64,000 bases of DNA, taken from contig NC_026656.2 in the NCBI RefSeq assembly GCF_000004075.3, positions 19,974,607 through 20,038,606 on the forward strand, given 5' to 3'. The notes under the pieces were generated by a model, which did no database searches, had not been told where the DNA came from, and saw nothing but the letters and a program-made list of their open reading frames with translations. The translations under genes and the position numbers were made by a program. Positions 57,378 to 64,000 of the stretch are shown here, one piece after another (position 1 is the stretch's first letter; every line of letters begins with the position of its first letter). The stretch is from Cucumis sativus. Taxonomy: Eukaryota; Streptophyta; Magnoliopsida; Cucurbitales; Cucurbitaceae.

Positions 57378-57443
57378 ATTTTCGTATTTGTTGTAGTTGT
57401 ACTAAAAAATATTTTCGTATTTGTTGTAGTTGTACTAAAAAAT
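57378..57443. repeat. Exact 33-bp tandem duplication
   Basis: Copies 57378-57410 and 57411-57443, beginning ATTTTCGTATTTGTTGTAGT, are identical by eye. Confidence 0.9.
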
Positions 57444-59613
57444 TAATTGGGTATAGACTTAGAGATTAAAAAAAATGCTAATAAATTGATTAATTAATCA
57501 AAAGAATTTCTTAGATGCTTTTATGCTAAAATCTTAGAAATTCATTTGAAATATCTAAAAAAAGACCAATTTAACCTTCAAATTAGACTCACATTTGAAA
57601 ATTGGTATGATGTTATTTGATGTGTATTAATTTTATTATTTAAACTTACTATTGTTTTATTTTGAAAGTTCAAAAGTTTAAATAATATGATATTGACTAC
57701 TTTTAACATAAATTTCGTGACGTTTTTAGTTTCACTCCAAAACTTTTATACCATTGCTTTTAGTTTTATCCATAAATTATCGTGAAACTTTGGTTACATT
57801 TTCAATAGTTTACGAGATCATTAAATTAAAGTTTAAATTATATAGAAAATCTCATAAACATTAGGCATATGAAACGGTGTAGTATAAGTAAGCTATAATA
57901 ATATAATTCTTATAAGTCTACAGTGCCCTCATTTTAATTAACTCTCAATCTTGTTTGAAATTCAAAATGATTTATACTCTATAACTAATTTTTTTATAAC
58001 CAATTAGATCAACTCATTTGCTACATATGATTGATCTGTTATATTTACAATTTTTCTAAAATTGTTTTTCATTACAACTACCCTAAAATTAATGAGAAAA
58101 TTTGATGTCTCTCTTCTTTGTTTTTTCTTGCTGGGCATTTTTCATGAATTATTTCATTCCATTTTCCGACGAGTGTGTTCCTGTGACTTTTAGCAGAGGT
58201 AGTGATGATATTGGAAATTTTGGAAAGAGTAGTTTTATTTTAGGAAAATGAGAGAGCGACAATAGTCTTTAATTGCTAAACACCCGTGAAAGAGCATAAT
58301 CATTACCAAAGGAAGCACTCAAAAGAAAATAATAATAACAATAACAACAGAAAAGAAAAGAAAAGATGAGAAGGTTTGAATGCTTTCAAACAAAAAAAAA
58401 AAAAAGAAGAAGAAGAAGAAGGAGAAGAATAAAAGTAAAAAAGTTTGATACATGGTTGAGAAAATGGTTTCACAAAGAAGAGTATAATAATGATGATGAT
58501 GATGATGATCAATATTTATCATCATCTTCCACACCCTGCAACCATCTTGTTCAGAAGTTGTCTCTTCTCTCTATTTCTCTTTCATTTGAAACCCATCCCT
58601 TTTTCATTTAAAGAAAAGAAAAACAAAAAAAAGTTAGCCTTTTCATTTCATGAATTTTACAAATATATGATTGTGTTTTTTTTTTTCTTTTCAATACTCA
58701 ACACAACCGTTGGACTTCGATTCCAACACACAGTAGTTGGATATATGTATATACTTTGAGAGACTATGCATCCAAAGCTATAAATAATTACGAGTAAATT
58801 TACATATTAATGGATTGTTTCGTCGGCTGTGTAGCATCTCTGTTTACATATTATGTTCTAGAGACGTACAAGAATTGGGGTTAGTGTATAGTGTAGTGGA
58901 GGGTACGTTAGATGAGTCGTAGGTTTATTGGTTGCGATCCGATGATGGGGGCAAGGGGAAGGGGGGTTAGGTAGGAGAGTGTAAAGGGTTTGGGGGGTGG
59001 TGCATGGGCGCATGCGCACCCAAGTGTGTTTGTCGTTTGGTCTCAGTCGAAATCAGCGGAGAAGCAGCTGCTGCCTCATCATGATGATGGATGAGAGAGT
59101 GTTATATGCCACACACCCCATTAACCTTTCCCCCTTTATGTTTATGTTATTGCCCATCCTCCCCCACTCTTTTCAAATATTCACTTATTTTTATGTACCA
59201 AAATATCATAACGTCTGCCACACACAAAAAATTCTTCTTATACTTGGAATACAATAAAATTATGAACTATTTTCTGTTTAGTAAGTGGTTGGTTTAATCA
59301 AATTTTAAAAAACTAACTGAAACACAGTATGTAAATTAAACCCTTTTTTGAATAAGTAGTAAAGAAAAAAAGTCATCCTTCACCGGTGTTTAGTCATTAT
59401 TTTAAACAAAAGAAAAAGGGAAAACGAAGGAATCTGATATAGGAAAATTATTGAATAAAAGAGAAAAGAGGAATTAGATACGGTGTTGGAGAGGAGAAAG
59501 AAGAGACGAAAGCCCTGTTGATCCAAAATTCCATATTGAGCATAAAAGAGATTTGTGTTCCCTTATCTCCCATTATAGGAAGAGAGTTTGTAGCTTTCAT
59601 TATCCAGATTCCG

Positions 59614-59631
59614 CACGTGCTTTGCCACGTG
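59614..59631. promoter_or_regulatory. Pair of CACGTG G-boxes
   Basis: CACGTGCT occurs at 59614 and again at 59626, 12 bases apart, in DNA otherwise very AT-rich; a third CACGTG is at 60190-60195. G-boxes bind bHLH and bZIP factors. Which gene they serve is unknown; the nearest start is the leader near 63.2 kb. Confidence 0.45.
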
Positions 59632-60825
59632 CTCCGACAAAAATAGGTCTTTTTCTTACAATATGGTCCCATTCCATTCAAACCCAACAAATACATATAT
59701 ACATATATGTCTTTCCCTTGGAATTCAAAATCAAATTTCAATTTGGTTTTGGGTGTCTCCTATGTATTGTTTTTTTAAAATCATAATAATATAATTAGTC
59801 TATATGATAAAGATAAGATAAGATAAGAGATAGTTAATTTACTTTATAGACCTAACTTGTTTGTATGTGTATATATATATATATATACTGCTTGTTGTGC
59901 AGGAGTAAATCATGAAACAGTTTATGTTTGTTTAGGTGAAGAATGAGAATGTGGGAATGTTCGTATGATTTGGGCCGAAAATGGAGGGAAAGCCCAAGAA
60001 GGGAGGAGGGGGATAATGATCGATAATAAAGGAAAGGGATTAAAAAGGATGAAATTGCAAAATTTAGGGATTAAGAAAAGGGAACAAAGCGTGCAGAGAC
60101 AGTCTGAGTGGCAGTTAATGATCCTCCATTAATTAATAACAATAATAATAATAAGTTCCTTCCTTTCCCCCCCATCAGCGCGTGCCTCTCACGTGATCTC
60201 CTCCTCATTTTCATGTTTAGTTGTTTTATATATATATATATAAAGAAAAAGGAGAGGGGGGGAAATGAGGGTAAGAGATGCGCGTGGGGGTGTGAAACTA
60301 AAAAGGTGGTTTGTTGTCCCCTAAATGCATCATATTGCTTTTCCTTTGCTTCTTCTTTGTCCCCTCTCCCCTTACACCTCACCACCCCTTCCCCTCATTT
60401 TCCTCTCTACGTAACTTCCCACTCTCTCTCTCTCTCTTATTTTCATCTCTCCCCAAAAGAAAAAAAAAAAAAAGGAATTTCAAATCATATATCATTTCAT
60501 CTACTTCTTTTCTATATTTTGCTAAATTACCCCTCACCTAACTCGACTCCAACCCATCACCCATCACCTCTCTCTACTCCTTCTGTGGGGTTCATCCTCA
60601 AGCAACATCTCAAATGGTCAACCACACTAATACCTCCTACTATATCATTAATACATTTCGTTTTATTGATATTAATCAGCTCTTTTCTGCTATACCTATA
60701 ATATGTATATATATATATAGTGGAAGGAAGCAGTAGAAATTGGAATGAATTGATGTCAGGAAGGAGGGACCCAGATGATGTGGAAAGTATCTGGGGGGTT
60801 GGGTTGGAATCCATTCTACCAAAGT

Positions 60826-60847
60826 CATGCATATTGCATGGTGCATG
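60826..60847. promoter_or_regulatory. Cluster of three RY (CATGCA) motifs
   Basis: CATGCA at 60826-60831, and its reverse TGCATG at 60835-60840 and 60842-60847. RY elements bind B3-domain factors. The flanking arms (about 60803-60831 and 60842-60870) are also imperfectly complementary. Confidence 0.4.
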
Positions 60848-62569
60848 TCAACTTGGAATTGGTGGAATCCTCGGAACCGGGGCATTTTGGGTATTATCCC
60901 TAATTATTTCCAACAAAAGAAAAAGATGCTCATTATGTCCCCTGGGGACGAAAAGTAGAGGATCTATTCTTTTCTTTTTTCATTTTTCTTTTTTAATTTA
61001 ATAATAAGTGGGGTTTGTTGAATTTTTTCACACACCCTTTCAACCTTACCCAAAAATGCTTCTTTTCTTTCTCCTAATTATTATCACTTTCTCCTTCTTT
61101 TTCCCCCCTCTAAACATTCCTAATCCAGTTTCAATTTTTATTAATCTCACACACTTTAATTATTTAAATTGTTACACTCTTCCAAAGTCTCTCTGCTTAT
61201 CTTTTATTCACACGTAAACAAGTTTAATACTTAATTTAAATATTTCCCTTAAATGTGTTTATAAATCATAAAACTAATTATATTTAACCATCAAATATTT
61301 GGTTGACTGTAAACTATTAATAATTAATTTATGAATATGTTTGAATTGAAAAACATTGTATAGTTTGTTGTTTTTGTGATATTTTATAATTGATACTTTT
61401 TATCTTAGGAGGAGTAATGATGGTTGAAGAAGTATGGGGGCAGAATCGTCCAAGGGGGATATTTATGGAATCGGAGGGTGGAGAAAGGAAGAGAGATGGT
61501 CGGAATCTGGAAGAAAGAAACGACAGTGGAGGGCTGTGATTTAGACATGTCATAGTTAGTGATTGATTGATTTTGTATTGAAATGACAAGTTTACCACTG
61601 TGGGCAAGATTGGTATTGTCCATTTGTTTGGCATCTTCCACAGTGAGTGCCGCTTTTGCCTTTCCCTAAAACACTGCTAACACGATCCACATAACACGGC
61701 GCCGTTTCCCCCACATTTCTCATTCCATTATTTAATTCCCCAACTCCTCAACATTCATTTCATTTCTTATCCACTCCTAAGTTTAACTTCTTCATCTTTG
61801 TATACATATGTAGAGATTAGAGAGATTAATTATAATTTATATAGTTTATAAGAAAAACTTTAATTGTTACAATCTTATGTGTTTAGAAAACCATCCGTCT
61901 AAATGAAGACGTGTTTTCGTGGGAGTAAGGATTTTCTATTTATACAAAGTTAAAGGAAATTTTCATTGTTTAACTAAAATTAATGTAATTAGATGTGAAG
62001 CATGGAAAAAAAGGTACGAAAAGTACTTGAAAATGGAAAAATCTAAGAAAGGAATTCAAATTCCACCCCCACTAAATTAGGATTTGATACTAATATCTAT
62101 GCCACCACCACTCTTATATATTCATTGGTTGTCTTAATAATTTGACTAAACAATTTTAGATCGAGGTAATACAATTTTAAGATAATTTTTTTGATGTAAA
62201 AACAATAATAACAATAAGGATTAAAAATACTGTTTTGATTTTCATATTTTAATTTGTTTAATTTTAATCTATATATTTCTTATTCTCTAATTTTTTTAGT
62301 TTATGTGAGTTTTTTCTCTCAAGATATCTTTTTAAAGTATGAGATTTTTTCATCTAGAGATAAATGGTAAAAATACAACTTAATTAATTGATTGATATTA
62401 AATATTCATCACTATTAGTTTTAGTTAGTGATTAAATATAAATATACCATTGGACTCGATCAATTTCAACTAATATCTTTATCATTAGTATTTTATTTTA
62501 TTATAATTATTTAATATTCAAATAAATTATTGTTTTTAAATATCATCCTTATAAGTAATTTACAATAGA

Positions 62570-62730
62570 AAAAACAGTAAAAAGTAGTAAATTCGAAAAA
62601 CTATTTACAACATATTTCTATTAATAATGAACATTGACAGAGGCTGATATGTTTCTGTCGGTTGTATTGATAGACAGTAAAATGTTGCGTAAATATTTTA
62701 ACTTATTTTACTATTTTAAAAATGCTAATT
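62570..62730. mobile_element. Decayed relic of small MULE-like family
   Basis: Has CTATTTACAACATAT, CTGTCGGTTGTATTGATAGACAGT-like sequence and the end motif ATTTTAACTTATTTTACTAT (62695-62714), in the same order as the 50.6-kb copy. Confidence 0.55.
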
Positions 62731-63119
62731 ATATTAATTAAAAATAAAAAAATGGTAAAAATAGACCAAATATTTCTACTAAAAATAAAATATAATATAT
62801 ATTTGGTCTTTTAGCGTTTTTTTTTTTCATGAATCGGTTTATTTTTTAATTATTTGAAAAAATCGAAAAAAAGTATTGATTTGTTTTTATTTAATTAAGT
62901 AACATAACAATAAAATTAGTTAATGTTAAATTTAGTTGATCTATTGCATTTAATTAATTAATCATTTAGATTTGTGTAAAAGTTACACTTTGACAAACGG
63001 GGGGCTAAATACAGATTTGTTTAAAACCGAGGACTAAATTGAAAATTTTGTACAAAAGAAAAAGAATGATTTTATAGAGAGAGGATTTTGTAATATGCAA
63101 TTTGTATAATTTGTATATT

Positions 63120-63144
63120 TGTGTGTGTGTGTGTTTGTGTGTTT
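63120..63144 (+). repeat. GT microsatellite
   Basis: GT run interrupted once (TGTGTGTGTGTGTTTGTGTGTT), just upstream of the right-edge gene's leader. Confidence 0.85.
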
Positions 63145-63164
63145 TTAAAAGTGGTTTTAATGCA

Positions 63165-63346
63165 TTGAGTTTCACATCGGACACCAAAAGGCTTTTGTTA
63201 CTTTGTGCCAAATGGAGGGTCCTTAGCTCCTCTCTCTCTCTCTCTACCCTTCAGTTTTCTCTCCTGCTTTGCTACTGCTAAGAATCAAAACACTTCTTCA
63301 ATCTCTACTACTTCTGGTTAACTCACTGATCTTCAGATTTATTCAG
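63165..63346 (+). other. Probable 5' leader exon of a gene beyond the right edge
   Basis: GC content rises at about 63165, followed by a CT microsatellite (about 63229-63244) and a pyrimidine-rich leader without ATG-led ORF of note. It ends TTATTCAG with a GTATAATCC donor at 63347. This composition is typical of a plant 5' UTR exon followed by a leader intron. The coding region is not in the window, so no identity can be given. Confidence 0.5.
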
Positions 63347-64000
63347 GTATAATCCTTTAATTTTGCTGTTTCTTCCTTCATTTCCACCTTTTTCTCACAC
63401 CTTGATTCTGCTCTGATTCTGTTTCTTCCTCTTCTTTTTTTTAATAGCGAATTTCATCTTCCTTCTTCGATTCTTTGTTGTCTTCATGTTAGTTTTCTTG
63501 CTTCTTTGTTACTGTTTTTCTTTTCTTCTCTATTTCTGTCTTCCTCGAGCTTATACAGTTTATGAATGAATCTCGTAGTCTGTGAGTTGAGAAAATTGGT
63601 GAAAGATGAAGGTACTTTGGTTATGAATTCACGTATATGTAGTTTTCGGTTGTTTTGGCTAATGTGTGCTGCTTGTTAGACTGAATCTTATTCTTCTTAC
63701 TTTTTTTTTTCGTTTGCTATTATCTGAAAGAATTTTGGAATTTAAGATCTGCGACGTCTGTCCTTTGTTTTACAACTTGCTGAATAGGTAGTCAAGAGCT
63801 ACGGATTTCACTCTTAATTTGTTTATTTATTTTTTGTTTGTGGAACGAATTTTCTTTTTTCTTTTTGATCTTTGGATTGATTTCGGTTTCAGTTATCCCT
63901 GTGAATTTAATGCTTTTATACCAGCAGCTACACACATGTTCATTTTGTAGATTTATTTGTTTTGGCTTAGATACTTTGTTTTCTCTGCCTCTTATGCTTC
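63347..64000 (+). other. Probable leader intron, continues past the window
   Basis: T-rich, with many short ORFs but none long. No acceptor followed by a convincing coding frame was seen before base 64000. Confidence 0.45.

Larger units (their letters stand above)
57236..63160. other. Gene-poor tract downstream of the foldback element
   Basis: No gene is supportable. Contents: GGGCTTGGGTTTT/GGCCCA motifs near 57285-57340, a 33-bp duplication at 57378-57443, purine-rich AGA and GAT repeats at 58390-58510 that create false basic ORFs, a GC-rich patch at 58880-59110 with the palindrome GCGCATGCGC (59008-59017), G-boxes, RY motifs, and a MULE-like relic near 62.6 kb. The last 2-3 kb is probably the promoter of the gene starting near 63.2 kb. 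Confidence 0.6.

Noticed and set aside
58303..58611. Arg/Lys-rich ORF and its Ser/Phe-rich mirror
   Set aside because: Arises from AGA and GAT microsatellites.
59000..59110. Minus-strand frame reading DEAAAASPLISTETKRQ
   Set aside because: No ATG upstream in frame before a stop, no acceptor, and no recognised family.

Overview
The window is nuclear DNA of a flowering plant. Genes are split by short GT-AG introns, lie far apart, and sit in very AT-rich DNA full of microsatellites and small non-autonomous transposon relics. The proteins are typical eudicot ones. The dispersed repeats built around a TCTATCAATGATAGA-type core look like those I associate with cucurbits (cucumber or melon), so a Cucurbitaceae origin is my inference, not something proven here. 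All calls come from reading the sequence and recalled family motifs; no database search was run.

Layout. (1) Minus strand, running off the left edge: plastid glucose-6-phosphate isomerase (coding exons 1-8 seen, 129-4463). (2) Plus: a 134-residue J-domain protein (7705-11430) with a 2.9-kb intron holding a LINE fragment and a MITE-like relic. (3) Plus: a 14-3-3 protein (12905-16073). (4) Minus: an intronless P-class PPR protein (18141-19967). (5) Plus: mitochondrial serine hydroxymethyltransferase in 15 exons (22025-26024). (6) Plus: a DYW-class PPR editing factor (28342-30735), tail to tail with (7) minus: CIPK8, a CBL-interacting kinase in 14 exons (31177-36663) with two GC-AG introns. (8) Minus: an intronless PB1-domain protein (40216-41607). 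(9) Plus: a bHLH factor of the bHLH93/ICE group in 4 exons (52856-54400). (10) Right edge: the probable 5' leader exon and leader intron of a plus-strand gene whose coding part lies outside.

Two large gene-poor tracts flank the bHLH gene (about 11.2 kb upstream and 8.8 kb downstream). The downstream tract holds the clearest non-genic structure: a 1.65-kb foldback, Mutator-like element with long inverted arms around a 44-bp tandem array. Short relics sharing its hallmarks or a common end motif lie near 37.4, 38.1, 50.6 and 62.6 kb.

The genes do not form a pathway cluster. They are independent plant genes for starch and hexose metabolism, photorespiration, chaperone function, phosphoprotein binding, organelle RNA processing, calcium signalling and transcription. 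I found no RNA gene, CRISPR array, intact autonomous transposon or viral insertion, and nothing I would call a new multigene system.
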